The notes below the pieces were generated by a model that ran no database searches, had not been told where the DNA came from, and was given only the letters and a program-made list of their open reading frames with translations. Shown in pieces: positions 26,842 through 35,169 of a stretch of DNA of 64,000 bases. Source of the stretch: Stanieria cyanosphaera PCC 7437. GTDB taxonomy: Bacteria > Cyanobacteriota > Cyanobacteriia > Cyanobacteriales > Xenococcaceae. The stretch spans positions 2,124,001-2,188,000 of the forward strand of contig NC_019748.1 of assembly GCF_000317575.1 (NCBI RefSeq), written 5' to 3'. The number at the start of each line of letters is the position of its first letter. The stretch's first letter is position 1. The translations under genes and the position numbers were made by a program.

Positions 26842-28002
26842 ATGATGATTTTACTGACAATATCTTTAATTTCTCTAGGAATTTGGCTTTATTTACTGGG
26901 TTTTTGGGGAAACTTTTGGCGAGCAAAGGAACGTTTAGAAACACAACATATTAAGCTTGAATCATATCCTTCCATCGCTGTTATTATTCCTGCCAGAAAC
27001 GAAGCGGAATTATTACCCCAAACCTTGCGATCGCTCTTAGTACAGGATTATCCAGGAGATTATTCTATTGTTTTAATTGATGATGGCAGTACCGATGGCA
27101 CGGCTCAAATCGCTCAAGAATTCTTCAAAACAAACAAATTAAAAATTATTGAAAGTCAAGTTTTACCTCAAGGATGGACAGGTAAACTATGGGCAATTCA
27201 ACAAGGAATTAGTTATGCTCAACAACAAAATCCCACACCAAAATACTTCTTACTAACCGATGCGGATATTGAACATAGTAAAAACAATTTACAACAGCTA
27301 GTAATCAAAGCTGAACTAGAACAAAAAAATCTTGTTTCTTTAATGGTTTTACTACGCTGTCAAAGTTTTTGGGAAAAACTATTAATTCCTGCTTTTGTCT
27401 TTTTCTTTCAAAAACTCTATCCTTTTGCTTGGGTTAATGATCCTCGTAAGCAGATTGCAGCAGCAGCAGGAGGATGTATTTTAATTAACGCTCAAGCTCT
27501 CAATGAAATTGGCGGTATTGAAGTAATTAAACAAGCTTTAATTGATGATTGTTCCTTGGCAAAAGTCATTAAACAGAGCAACTTTCAAAATAAATCGATT
27601 TGGCTTGGATTAACCAACTCTACCCATAGTTTACGTCCTTACAATCATTTAGAAACTATTTGGTCAATGGTAGCTCGAACTGCTTATACTCAATTAAATC
27701 ATTCTCCTGCCCTACTCATCGGAACAATGATCGCTATGAGTTTAGTTTATTTGATTGCTCCTGTGAGTTTGACTACTGGCATTGTCACAGCAAATTGGCT
27801 TTTAACTATTATCGGTTTATTAACTTGGCTTTTAATGTTAATTGCCTACTTACCAACCATCAGACTTTATCAAATCTCATTATTCTGGGCATTAAGCTTA
27901 CCCGCGATCGCTTTACTTTATACTTTAATGACAATTGATTCAGCAATTCAATTTTGGCAAGGCAAAGGCGGTAATTGGAAAGGAAGAGTTTATAAAAATT
28001 AA
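26842..28002 (+). CDS. hpnB: Family 2 glycosyltransferase, HpnB-like (hopanoid-associated)
   Basis: This 386-residue membrane-bound glycosyltransferase begins with a membrane segment (residues 1-25). A GT-A domain follows: PSIAVIIPARNEAELLPQTL, then VLIDDGSTDGTA, a DAD-like FLLTDADIEHS, and the acceptor block AAAGGCILINAQAL with IDDCSLAK. At the end are three to four membrane helices (about 285-380). The order and the QGWTGKLWA motif fit the hopene-associated HpnB group, which is linked to hopanoid lipid modification. No other hopanoid genes are in the window, so the assignment rests on family resemblance. Confidence 0.78.
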   Translation: MMILLTISLISLGIWLYLLGFWGNFWRAKERLETQHIKLESYPSIAVIIPARNEAELLPQTLRSLLVQDYPGDYSIVLIDDGSTDGTAQIAQEFFKTNKLKIIESQVLPQGWTGKLWAIQQGISYAQQQNPTPKYFLLTDADIEHSKNNLQQLVIKAELEQKNLVSLMVLLRCQSFWEKLLIPAFVFFFQKLYPFAWVNDPRKQIAAAAGGCILINAQALNEIGGIEVIKQALIDDCSLAKVIKQSNFQNKSIWLGLTNSTHSLRPYNHLETIWSMVARTAYTQLNHSPALLIGTMIAMSLVYLIAPVSLTTGIVTANWLLTIIGLLTWLLMLIAYLPTIRLYQISLFWALSLPAIALLYTLMTIDSAIQFWQGKGGNWKGRVYKN

Positions 28003-28112
28003 TCTATTTTGAGCTAAAGAATTAGGTTTTAATACTCAGATAATTCACAAGCTACGCTAGTATTTTAAAGAAAATATATAAAATAAAGTTTTATTAAGCG
28101 AGGATCTAAATT

Positions 28113-29585
28113 ATGTACATCGTGCAGATTGCCTCTGAATGCGCTCCTGTAATCAAAGCTGGTGGCTTAGGCGACGTAGTGTATGGACTCAGCAGAGAAC
28201 TAGAAGTTCGGGGTAATTGCGTTGAAATTATTCTGCCCATGTACGATTGTATGCGCTACGACCATATTTGGGGTCTGCACGAAGCCTATCTCGATCTGTG
28301 GGTACCTTGGTATGATGGTGCAATTAACTGTTCAGTGTATTGTGGTTGGGTACACGGACGATTATGTTTCTTTATTCAACCCAATTCTCAAGATAATTTC
28401 TTCAATCGGGGTAATTATTATGGTAGCTCAGACGATAACCTCCGTTTTGCTTTCTTTAGCAAGGCTGCTTTAGAGTTTTTATTAGTAAGTAATAAACGTC
28501 CCGATATTATTCATTGCCACGACTGGCAAACTGGTTTAGTTCCCGTCATGCTTTATGAAATCTATCAATATCATGGCATGAGTAACCAACGGGTATGTTA
28601 TACCATTCACAACTTTAAACATCAAGGGTTTGCAGGGAATGAGGTTTTACGAGCTACAGGTTTAAATCAAGAATCCTATTATTATGACTACGATCGCTTG
28701 AGAGATAATTTTAATCCTTTTGCCATTAATTTCATGAAGGGCGGGATTGTTTATTCTAATTATGTCAACACTGTTTCTCCCCATCACGCTTGGGAAGCTC
28801 ATTATGGTGAGGAAGGTTATGGTTTAGGGCATACTTTAGAACTTCATCAAAGCAAATTTAGCGGTATTCTGAATGGTGTCGATTATGATGTGTGGAATCC
28901 TGAAATTGATAAATATATTCCTCACCACTACAATATCGATCAGTTAGAAAATAAAGCCAAGAACAAAAAAGCTTTACGGGAAAAATTATTACTTCAAGAT
29001 GTAGATAAACCGATCATTGCCTACATTGGTCGTCTCGACCAACAAAAAGGTGTACATTTGGTTCACCATGCTATTTATTATGCGATCCATCATGGAGCGC
29101 AATTTGTTTTACTTGGTTCGGCAACAGAAAAAGCAATCAATGACTGGTTCTGTCATGAAAAAGCCTTTTTAAACGATCATCCCGATGTTCATCTAGAACT
29201 TGGTTTTAACGAAGAATTAGCTCACCTGATTTATGCAGGGTCTGATATGATTATTGTGCCTAGTAATTACGAACCATGCGGATTAACTCAAATTATTGGC
29301 ATGAAATACGGTACTGTTCCAATTGTCAGAGGAGTAGGGGGATTAGTCAGCACAGTCTTTGACCGTGACTATGATCAAAATCATGCTCCAGAAAAACGCA
29401 ATGGTTATGTTTTCTATCAAACCGATACTCCTGCTTTAGAATCGGCAATGGAACGGGCAATTAGTTTGTGGTATCAATATCCCAAAGAATTTGAACAACT
29501 GATCCAACAAGGAATGGAATATGATTTCTCGTGGAATAATCCAGGGGCGCAATATATGAATGTTTATGAATTTATCAAGGCGTAG
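28113..29585 (+). CDS. glgA: Glycogen/starch synthase, GlgA2 type
   Basis: This 490-residue GT5 enzyme adds glucose from ADP-glucose to alpha-1,4-glucan. The N-terminus MYIVQIASECAPVIKAGGLG followed by DVVYGL carries the KxGGL donor-binding motif (here KAGGL). The C-terminal lobe has IAYIGRLDQQKGVHL and VPSNYEPCGLTQIIGM with the catalytic glutamate of the EPCGL block, then VRGVGGLVSTV. The Tyr- and Trp-rich middle part resembles the second cyanobacterial isoform rather than the main one, judged from memory. Several cyanobacteria carry two GlgA genes, so another copy may lie elsewhere. It stands alone, convergent with ald. Confidence 0.92.
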   Translation: MYIVQIASECAPVIKAGGLGDVVYGLSRELEVRGNCVEIILPMYDCMRYDHIWGLHEAYLDLWVPWYDGAINCSVYCGWVHGRLCFFIQPNSQDNFFNRGNYYGSSDDNLRFAFFSKAALEFLLVSNKRPDIIHCHDWQTGLVPVMLYEIYQYHGMSNQRVCYTIHNFKHQGFAGNEVLRATGLNQESYYYDYDRLRDNFNPFAINFMKGGIVYSNYVNTVSPHHAWEAHYGEEGYGLGHTLELHQSKFSGILNGVDYDVWNPEIDKYIPHHYNIDQLENKAKNKKALREKLLLQDVDKPIIAYIGRLDQQKGVHLVHHAIYYAIHHGAQFVLLGSATEKAINDWFCHEKAFLNDHPDVHLELGFNEELAHLIYAGSDMIIVPSNYEPCGLTQIIGMKYGTVPIVRGVGGLVSTVFDRDYDQNHAPEKRNGYVFYQTDTPALESAMERAISLWYQYPKEFEQLIQQGMEYDFSWNNPGAQYMNVYEFIKA

Positions 29586-29609
29586 ATAAAAACAAAGAAA
29601 TCCTGGTAA

Positions 29610-29629
29610 GGGCGAATAACTACTCGCCC
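29610..29629. terminator. Hairpin between convergent glgA and ald
   Basis: The stem GGGCGA/TCGCCC has an 8-base loop and lies in the 47-base gap between the two stop codons. It may end both transcripts. It also has the GTAGGGGC style of the extragenic repeats in this window. Confidence 0.35.
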
Positions 29630-29632
29630 CTA

Positions 29633-30718
29633 CTAAGCTAAATCGGGAAAAACTTCTTGGACGGCAGGATGAATAATTTGATAATTTTTGATATTCAAAC
29701 CTTTAGCTAATGCAGCGTCTTTACTCAAAGCATTTAAGCCAAAATTAGCCAATTTCAACACATAGGGCAAAGTACTATTATTTAATGCTTGTGTAGAAGT
29801 CCAAGGTACAGCACCAGGCATATTGGGAACGGCAAAATGAACTACTTCTTCTTCAATATAAATAGGATTAGTATGAGAGGTAGGGCGTAAAGTTTCGACA
29901 CAACCACCTTGGTCTACTGCAACATCAACAATTACCGAACCTGGGTACATTTGTTTGACTAAATTACGATTAACTAAAATAGGTGCTTTTTTACCTACTA
30001 CCAATACCGCACCAATTAATAAATCTGCTTCAGGAACAACTGCTTCAATTTGAGCAGGACTACTATAAAGTAATTCTACGCGAGAACCAAACAGCGTTTC
30101 TAAATAAGCCAAACGCTCGACATTAATATCAATAATTTGAACTCGCGCTCCCATCCCCACCGCAATTTTAGCTGCTTCTGTGCCGACTACTCCACCACCC
30201 AGAATAACTACTCTACCAGGACGTACTCCAGGAATACCTCCTAATAAAACACCTCTTCCTCCCTGTTGTTTTTCTAAATATCTTGCACCAAACTGCACTG
30301 ATAAACGTCCTGCAATAATACTCATAGGAGTGAGTAAGGGTAATCTGCCATCATCAAATTCTACTGTTTCATAAGCGATCGCAGTTACTCCTGATTTGAC
30401 TAAACATTCAGTCAAAGCTCGATCTGCTGCTAAATGAAGATAGGTAAACAGTAATTGTCCTGCTTGAATATATTGGTATTCGTTTTTAAGAGGCTCTTTT
30501 ACTTTAACTACCAATTCTCGATCCCAAGCTATTGCAGCACTATCTACAATTTTTGCTCCTGCTGCTAGATAATCGCGATCGCTAAAACCAGCACCCATAC
30601 CTGCACCAGTTTCAACAAAAACGACATGATTGTTTTGAGTTAGTAATTTTACACTACTCGGAGTCAAGCCAACGCGAAATTCTTGGTCTTTAGTTTCTTT
30701 GGGAACGCCTATTTCCAT
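29633..30718 (-). CDS. ald: Alanine dehydrogenase
   Basis: This 361-residue NAD-dependent enzyme interconverts L-alanine with pyruvate and ammonium. The N-terminal domain starts MEIGVPKETKDQEFRVGLTP and has the substrate-binding lysine in VKVKEPLKNEY and the histidine in FTYLHLAAD. The Rossmann domain shows VVILGGGVVGTEAAKIAVGM. The signature LIGAVLVVGKKAPILV and the C-terminal VAVDQGGCVE block complete the family picture. It stands alone. Confidence 0.95.
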   Translation of the reverse strand: MEIGVPKETKDQEFRVGLTPSSVKLLTQNNHVVFVETGAGMGAGFSDRDYLAAGAKIVDSAAIAWDRELVVKVKEPLKNEYQYIQAGQLLFTYLHLAADRALTECLVKSGVTAIAYETVEFDDGRLPLLTPMSIIAGRLSVQFGARYLEKQQGGRGVLLGGIPGVRPGRVVILGGGVVGTEAAKIAVGMGARVQIIDINVERLAYLETLFGSRVELLYSSPAQIEAVVPEADLLIGAVLVVGKKAPILVNRNLVKQMYPGSVIVDVAVDQGGCVETLRPTSHTNPIYIEEEVVHFAVPNMPGAVPWTSTQALNNSTLPYVLKLANFGLNALSKDAALAKGLNIKNYQIIHPAVQEVFPDLA

Positions 30719-31418
30719 CTGTTATTTCTCCTCAATGCCTTTAATGGTGTCTTAGCAAAATTAAAATTGCTGTTGTTTGTATTACTTTAAACGTTTATTT
30801 TTAAAGGACTACCGAGCAGCTTGATTATTTTCTCCTTCAGTTTGATGCGATTTGCGCCTTGAGCTATCCAGTTGAATAAAGTTCAAGCTTAATTTAATTT
30901 ATGGCACAATCAAAGTTTGATGACATTGGAAGAAAGATAGATATTTTCTGCTTTTTTCCCAAATTGTCATGATTTTTTGTCGATATGAAACAGTTCTCAC
31001 GCTCTATGAGATACACCCTAAGATAGTGGTTTTTGTTGATAGTTGATTGCTGATTGCTGATTGTTGATTACTACTTTTGATCCTTGGTTTCACTCAGGAC
31101 GCCGAAGCGCTTTTTACTTCCTGCTCACTGATAACTGGTAACTGAAAAGAGGCTTACCTTACCAATATGAGCAACGCTATAATTTCTTTTTTCAAAAAAA
31201 CTTGATTAACAGAATTAACTTTACTATATTTTATAATTATATTAATTTAAATTTCAGGTTAATTGTATACTTTTTTGTACCTTAATTAAGGTTAAATGAA
31301 TTTACAATACATAAAGTTAATAAGCTATTATTTTCATAAATAACTCTCAGAAATGGTTAAACTAATTATTAAAATTTAAGTTAGTCAAAGTTTGTCATAG
31401 ATGAGAGAGGTAATAATT
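30719..31418. other. Gap between ald and a small membrane protein gene, with a MITE-like element
   Basis: A copy of the TATAGCG repeat family lies at 30984-31181. To its right is AT-rich sequence leading to a ribosome-binding site (GAGAGG at 31405-31410). I see no other gene. Confidence 0.4.
30984..31181 (-). repeat. MITE-like element, family TATAGCG, copy B
   Basis: The left arm CAGTTCTCACGCTCTATGAG matches the right arm of copy A, and the right arm, read on the minus strand, is TATAGCGTTGCTCATATTGG followed by TAAGGTA. It is thus in the opposite orientation. Heptamer-like repeats (TGATTGC, then TAACTGG) fill the inside, as in copy C. Confidence 0.55.
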
Positions 31419-31571
31419 ATGAGAAGCATGATTTGGCATCCTGAAGAAAAAGACCAACAAGTTAATCAATATTTAGACCAGACTAATCATGCTCCCTATG
31501 CAACCATCATGGCTTTGTTAGTAGTTGGAGTTTGTCTATTTACATTTGTAGTGTTGTTTGGCATTGTTTAA
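31419..31571 (+). CDS. Small single-span membrane protein, 50 residues
   Basis: This short frame opens at ATG 31419 behind a good ribosome-binding site (GAGAGG, 8 bases spacing). It encodes a charged N-terminus (MRSMIWHPEEKDQQVNQYLD) and one membrane span (about 29-50, MALLVVGVCLFTFVVLFGIV). The size and layout recall small subunits or accessory proteins of thylakoid complexes, but I do not recognise the sequence. An in-frame ATG at 31401 would add six residues. Its stop lies about 40 bases from the first hairpin of the IS200/IS605 element, so its 3' region may have been altered by insertion. Confidence 0.6.
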   Translation: MRSMIWHPEEKDQQVNQYLDQTNHAPYATIMALLVVGVCLFTFVVLFGIV

Positions 31572-31706
31572 AATTATTGCTCTGTAGTTGACCAATAAAA
31601 CCTGAAGTTCGCAAGCCCCTAAATTCATTGATGGGGACGGGGCTTTCAAGGTGGCGAACCAAGTTCGCCACACAGCCCCTCATAAGGACAAAAAGCAATT
31701 TATTGC

Positions 31707-32108
31707 TTACCTGCTTCTTTTCTGATTCCGAACATATTCTTTGATTTTCTCTAAAGGTGCGCCTCCAGTTGTACAAACAAAATAACTATTAGTCCACAAC
31801 GTAGGCAACCTTTGAGTTAAATGCGGGAATTCTTGTCTAAGATACCTCGAAGTTGCTCCTTTGAATCTTTTAACTGCTCGATGCACTCCATACTGTGGGT
31901 CTAGAGATATGGCTAGATGGACATGGTTCATTTCCCCTACTTCCATCTCTAGTATTTCGACTTTAATTTCTTTTGCTATTTGAGTTAAAAGTTCTTTTAG
32001 TGGTATTTGTATTTCCTCAGTTAGTACTGGACGGCGATATTTAGTAACCCAAACTACGTGGTAATTACAGCAAAATACTATATTTTTATTGGTTTTGTAC
32101 TCAACCAT
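31707..32108 (-). CDS. tnpA: TnpA, IS200/IS605-family Y1 HUH transposase
   Basis: This 133-residue single-strand transposase excises and inserts the element by relaxase-like chemistry. The HUH motif is MNHVHLAIS (H62, H64) and the catalytic tyrosine is Y125 in LEKIKEYVRNQ. The N-terminus HVVWVTKYRRPVL and the segment RFKGATSRYLRQEFP are typical. The length is normal, with no frameshift. It is transcribed away from tnpB from a 34-base region that contains a symmetric promoter-like inverted repeat. The -10-like box lies 4 bases from the start codon, so the message may be leaderless. Confidence 0.95.
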   Translation of the reverse strand: MVEYKTNKNIVFCCNYHVVWVTKYRRPVLTEEIQIPLKELLTQIAKEIKVEILEMEVGEMNHVHLAISLDPQYGVHRAVKRFKGATSRYLRQEFPHLTQRLPTLWTNSYFVCTTGGAPLEKIKEYVRNQKRSR

Positions 32109-32110
32109 TG

Positions 32111-32137
32111 TATTATACAGATGCTTGCTGTATAATC
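32111..32137. promoter_or_regulatory. Symmetric divergent promoter of tnpA and tnpB
   Basis: The arms ATTATACAG (32112-32120) and CTGTATAAT (32128-32136) are exact inverted repeats around 7 bases. Each arm contains a perfect TATAAT -10 box pointing to its own gene. TTGTAT at 32108-32113 lies 17 bases upstream of the rightward -10 box. The boxes sit 4 and 6 bases from the start codons, implying leaderless messages. The palindrome could also be an operator. Confidence 0.5.
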
Positions 32138-32142
32138 ATACC

Positions 32143-33345
32143 ATGCCTAATTACTTTGTTCGCAAACTAAAACTAGAAAAAACTCCACAACTAGATTCTT
32201 TGGCTCGTGCTGCTGGTGAATTATATTCTCGTACTTTAGTTTCCTTCTGGCGCACGGTACGTAAAAAAGATATCTGGTTGTCGGGTTACATCATGGAAAG
32301 ATGGCACACATCTTCTTCTCTCCATGCTCATAGTTCGGATGCAGTAACTCAATCTTTCTATGGTTCGCTCAAGTCATGGAGGACTAGAAGAAAGACCGAC
32401 CCTCATAGCAAACCCCCAAAGAGAAGGCGTTGGTACTTCAAGGTTACTTGGAAGAAGGCAGCTATTAAATTAAAAAACGGCAAGTTGTTTTTATCCAACG
32501 GTAGGGGTAATAAGTCTCTGGTAGTAGATTGGCGTTGGAAAAAACCTAAGACGGTTGAGTTGGGTTGGAATAAAGCATCGCAGTGCTATGAGCTTAGAGC
32601 TTGTTATTCCGACACAATACCCAATACTGGCGAAGCTAAAGGGGTTGCTGCTGCGGACTTAGGGGAAATTCACCCTATGGTAATCGCGGACGGAGTTAAC
32701 ACCGACATATTCAATGGGAGGTATTTACGCTCTGTTCGTCGCTATCAAAACAAAGTTAAAGGTAAATTAGCTAAATTAATCGATAAAAAGAAGCGAGGTA
32801 GCAAACGCAGGAAAAGACTGATTAGAAGTAAACAAAAACAACTAGCAAAATTCAACAATCAGATTAAAGATATCGAGCATAAACTAACTAGTCGTGCTGT
32901 TTCAATGCTGAAATTAAGGGGCATTCAAACACTAGTAATAGGAGATGTGCGAGATATAAGAGACGATTTGGACGATGGAAAAAAGAATAACCAGAAACTG
33001 CATCAATGGAGTTTCGGTTCTATCAGGCACAAGCTGGAATACAAGTGCGCGAGAGCAGGTATAAAGACGACTTTAATAACGGAAGAATACACAAGTCAAG
33101 AGTGCTTATGCTGTAGGACTAGAAACAAGCCCAAGAAACGTAACTACTTATGCAATAGCTGCCATGCAAAGTTTCACCGCGACCAAGTCGGCTCGAACAA
33201 TATACGTGCAAAGTACCTGGGGGAAGTCCCAGTAGTTGGAATTATGGCTGTTCCCTCTGGAGTGCGTTACCATTCGCATCTTCAGTGTAACCTAAGCGAA
33301 GCAATTCTGTTAGGGAATCCCCTAGCTTCTAGCTATGGGGAGTAG
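32143..33345 (+). CDS. tnpB: TnpB, RNA-guided nuclease (IS605 OrfB) with relocated RuvC glutamate
   Basis: From the ATG at 32143 the product has 400 residues. The basic N-terminal part precedes a RuvC nuclease: D172 in VAAADLGEIHP and D347 in KFHRDQVGSNNIRA. The zinc finger is CLCC...CNSC (321-340). At the usual RuvC-II site IxxEDL this protein reads LVIGDVRDI, with Gly267 in place of glutamate. A glutamate instead precedes the YTSQ motif (LITEEYTSQEC, E315), as in TnpB and Fanzor groups with a rearranged active site. TnpB proteins cut DNA guided by an RNA from the element end and help keep the element in place. The frame is intact. Confidence 0.92.
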   Translation: MPNYFVRKLKLEKTPQLDSLARAAGELYSRTLVSFWRTVRKKDIWLSGYIMERWHTSSSLHAHSSDAVTQSFYGSLKSWRTRRKTDPHSKPPKRRRWYFKVTWKKAAIKLKNGKLFLSNGRGNKSLVVDWRWKKPKTVELGWNKASQCYELRACYSDTIPNTGEAKGVAAADLGEIHPMVIADGVNTDIFNGRYLRSVRRYQNKVKGKLAKLIDKKKRGSKRRKRLIRSKQKQLAKFNNQIKDIEHKLTSRAVSMLKLRGIQTLVIGDVRDIRDDLDDGKKNNQKLHQWSFGSIRHKLEYKCARAGIKTTLITEEYTSQECLCCRTRNKPKKRNYLCNSCHAKFHRDQVGSNNIRAKYLGEVPVVGIMAVPSGVRYHSHLQCNLSEAILLGNPLASSYGE

Positions 33346-33360
33346 TCAAAGCACGATGTT
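33200..33360 (+). ncRNA. Possible omega/reRNA at the right end of the IS element
   Basis: TnpB guide RNAs are read from the 3' end of tnpB across the right end of the element. This segment overlaps the last 145 bases of tnpB and ends behind the CCCCTAGC/GCTA-t-GGGG hairpin. The boundaries and the guide are inferred from the family, not shown by the sequence alone. Confidence 0.3.
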
Positions 33361-33465
33361 TTATTTTAATGAAGCGTAAATTTTGCTTTTAGCTACAGGG
33401 ATTATCTTGCTTATAGCTACCAAAAGTTTTTAATCACTAAATATTTTTCGGAAATAAAAATAAAC

Positions 33466-33512
33466 TAAAATAAAATCCCCTAAGCTTTAAAAATGCCAGG
33501 GGGTTTTAAAAA
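33466..33512 (-). terminator. Hairpin downstream of the LEA-like gene
   Basis: On the minus strand, CCCCCT pairs with AGGGG across a short loop and is followed by ATTTTATTTT. It lies about 30-70 bases beyond the stop at 33540. Confidence 0.45.
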
Positions 33513-33539
33513 AGTAATCAAGAGAAACTGAATTTAATA

Positions 33540-33995
33540 CTAGTTATTAAAAACATCTTTGATGCTATCAACAGTACGTTCAACAATATTTTTAGTATCG
33601 TCTACAGCTTTCTGAGTTCTAGCTGCATCTTCTTCTGCTCTTTGTTCAATTCGAGATGCATCTCTCTTAGCCTTGCGCTCAACAAAGCTACCATTATCTG
33701 TTGCATCATCGACCTTAGCTGCATTTTTCTTAGCAGTTTGCTCTACTTTATCTGCTGTATCTCGGATAAAATTCTTGGCTCGTCCAGCATCTTCACTAGT
33801 CTTATCTTTGACTTGATCACCTGCATCTTTGGTGGCAATCAAATTGTCAATAGGATTAGCCATTGCTACTGGGTTTGAGTAAAATCCACCTTGCCAAACT
33901 AAAGCGATCGCTATTAAACAAAATAAAGTTGTAGCTATCCAGCGTTTTACAGTTGAAAGTCCTTTCATAAAATAATTTAGTGTCATAGAAGACAA
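33540..33995 (-). CDS. Exported LEA/apolipoprotein-like hydrophilic protein
   Basis: This 151-residue protein has an N-terminal hydrophobic signal or anchor (about 17-40, RWIATTLFCLIAIALVWQGG). The rest is an entirely hydrophilic, alanine-, lysine- and aspartate-rich helix with 11-residue-like periodicity (DKVEQTAKKNAAKVDDATD, RKAKRDASRIEQRAEEDAAR). It ends VERTVDSIKDVFNN. The composition resembles late-embryogenesis-abundant proteins that protect membranes or proteins during drying. I do not recognise a named family. The in-frame ATG at 33968 is an alternative start. A terminator-like hairpin follows the stop. Confidence 0.65.
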   Translation of the reverse strand: MSSMTLNYFMKGLSTVKRWIATTLFCLIAIALVWQGGFYSNPVAMANPIDNLIATKDAGDQVKDKTSEDAGRAKNFIRDTADKVEQTAKKNAAKVDDATDNGSFVERKAKRDASRIEQRAEEDAARTQKAVDDTKNIVERTVDSIKDVFNN

Positions 33996-34100
33996 TTTCT
34001 ATATGATTGAGTATTCTAATTTTTACTAGATTTCATGCATCAGCTAAATCGCTCCCTAGATAGAACTTCTTTTATTCTCAACAGAGTAAAAATAATGAAT

Positions 34101-35159
34101 TTAAATTTCTGGAGTTTCGTTGATTATTCCCCGAGACTGCAATAAACGCTTTCTTTTTTGACGAGCAATTTCTTGTAAATCGACACTGCGATCAGTTTCA
34201 TCGACAATTTCACCAGTCAATACTTCTAAAACATCTTCTAAAGTTACTACACCAGCAACACCGCCATATTCATCTAAAACTACAGCTAAATGTTCTCTAG
34301 TTTCTTGAAAAACTTTGAGTAACTTATCCGCTCTAATTGTTTCTGGAACAAAACGAACTTGACGTGATAAACTTGCGATCGCTTGTTCTTGGTTTCCTTC
34401 AATCATTGCAGTTAGTAATTCATCTTTTAATACCAAACCAATTACATTATCAATTGAACTTTCAATGACTAAAATACGAGTGTGTTGAGATTCAATAATG
34501 TCTTGTTTACATTCAGCTAAAGTTAAACCACCTTTTAAAAAGGTAATAATAATTCTCGGGGTCATTAAATCTGCTGCGGTTAAATCATTTAACTGAAAAA
34601 CTCGTTGAATCATCTCTGCTTCATCATCTTCGATAACTCCTTCTTGATAACCAATTCTAGTTAAAAATTTAATTTCTGCCTCATTAGTTGTAGGAAGAAC
34701 TCTTCCTTTGGTAAAAGGTGCGGTAATATGCTCAACTAACCAAACTAAAGGAGTAAATACAATTGTGATAAATTTAACAGGAATAGCAATCAATAAAGAA
34801 ATATTTGTCGAATAACGTTCCCCTACAGTTTTAGGAATAATTTCCCCAAAAATAATAATTAAAAAAGTTAAAATTCCAGAAAATAAACCTAACCAGGCAT
34901 CACCTAAAGCATCTGCTGCTAAAGAACCAATTAAAATACTACCAACAATATTAAAAATATTATTTAAGATAACAATTGTACCAATTGGTCGATTAATTCG
35001 ATTACGAATTCCGAGAAGAGCTAATGCTGCTGGTTTTTTTGACTGAGCAAGTTGCCGAACTCTAATTAAAGGAACAGACAAAATTGCAGCTTCTGAAGCG
35101 GAACAAATTGCCGAACCAGAAATAACTATCACAACCGCAATAATAAGAGTAATAAGCAT
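34101..35159 (-). CDS. CNNM/CorC-family transporter or hemolysin-like membrane protein (DUF21 + CBS pair)
   Basis: This 352-residue protein has an N-terminal CNNM/DUF21 membrane domain with about four helices (SGSAICSASEAAILSVPLIR; IGTIVILNNIFNIVGS; IIIFGEIIPKTVGERYS). Two CBS domains follow (about 205-330), with DLMTPRIIITFLKGGLTL and HLAVVLDEYGGVAGVVTLED. Members of this family are linked to magnesium or other divalent-cation homeostasis. The C-terminal CorC/HlyC domain is missing, so this is a short form. It lies 10 bases downstream of the fusion protein gene and is surely co-transcribed with it. Confidence 0.87.
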   Translation of the reverse strand: MLITLIIAVVIVISGSAICSASEAAILSVPLIRVRQLAQSKKPAALALLGIRNRINRPIGTIVILNNIFNIVGSILIGSLAADALGDAWLGLFSGILTFLIIIFGEIIPKTVGERYSTNISLLIAIPVKFITIVFTPLVWLVEHITAPFTKGRVLPTTNEAEIKFLTRIGYQEGVIEDDEAEMIQRVFQLNDLTAADLMTPRIIITFLKGGLTLAECKQDIIESQHTRILVIESSIDNVIGLVLKDELLTAMIEGNQEQAIASLSRQVRFVPETIRADKLLKVFQETREHLAVVLDEYGGVAGVVTLEDVLEVLTGEIVDETDRSVDLQEIARQKRKRLLQSRGIINETPEI

Positions 35160-35169
35160 ATAAATTGAT

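Larger units (their letters stand above)
31600..33360. mobile_element. IS200/IS605-family insertion sequence with divergent tnpA and tnpB
   Basis: The element has the classic order: tnpA leftward, tnpB rightward, hairpin-rich ends and no inverted terminal repeats. The left end holds AAGCCCC/GGGGCTT (31613-31645) and a perfect GTGGCGAAC-caa-GTTCGCCAC hairpin (31651-31671). The right end holds a CCCCTAGC/GCTA-t-GGGG hairpin (about 33322-33342) overlapping the tnpB stop. The exact boundaries are estimates, since this family leaves no target duplication. Both genes look intact, so the element may still be active. Confidence 0.8.

Noticed and set aside
31020-31140. CRISPR-like look of the heptamer repeats
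   Set aside because: The units are about seven bases, imperfect and have no spacers. No cas gene is in the window.
31540-31776. A 78-codon frame overlapping the tnpA 3' end
   Set aside because: It lies in the hairpin-rich end of the IS element and overlaps two better supported genes.
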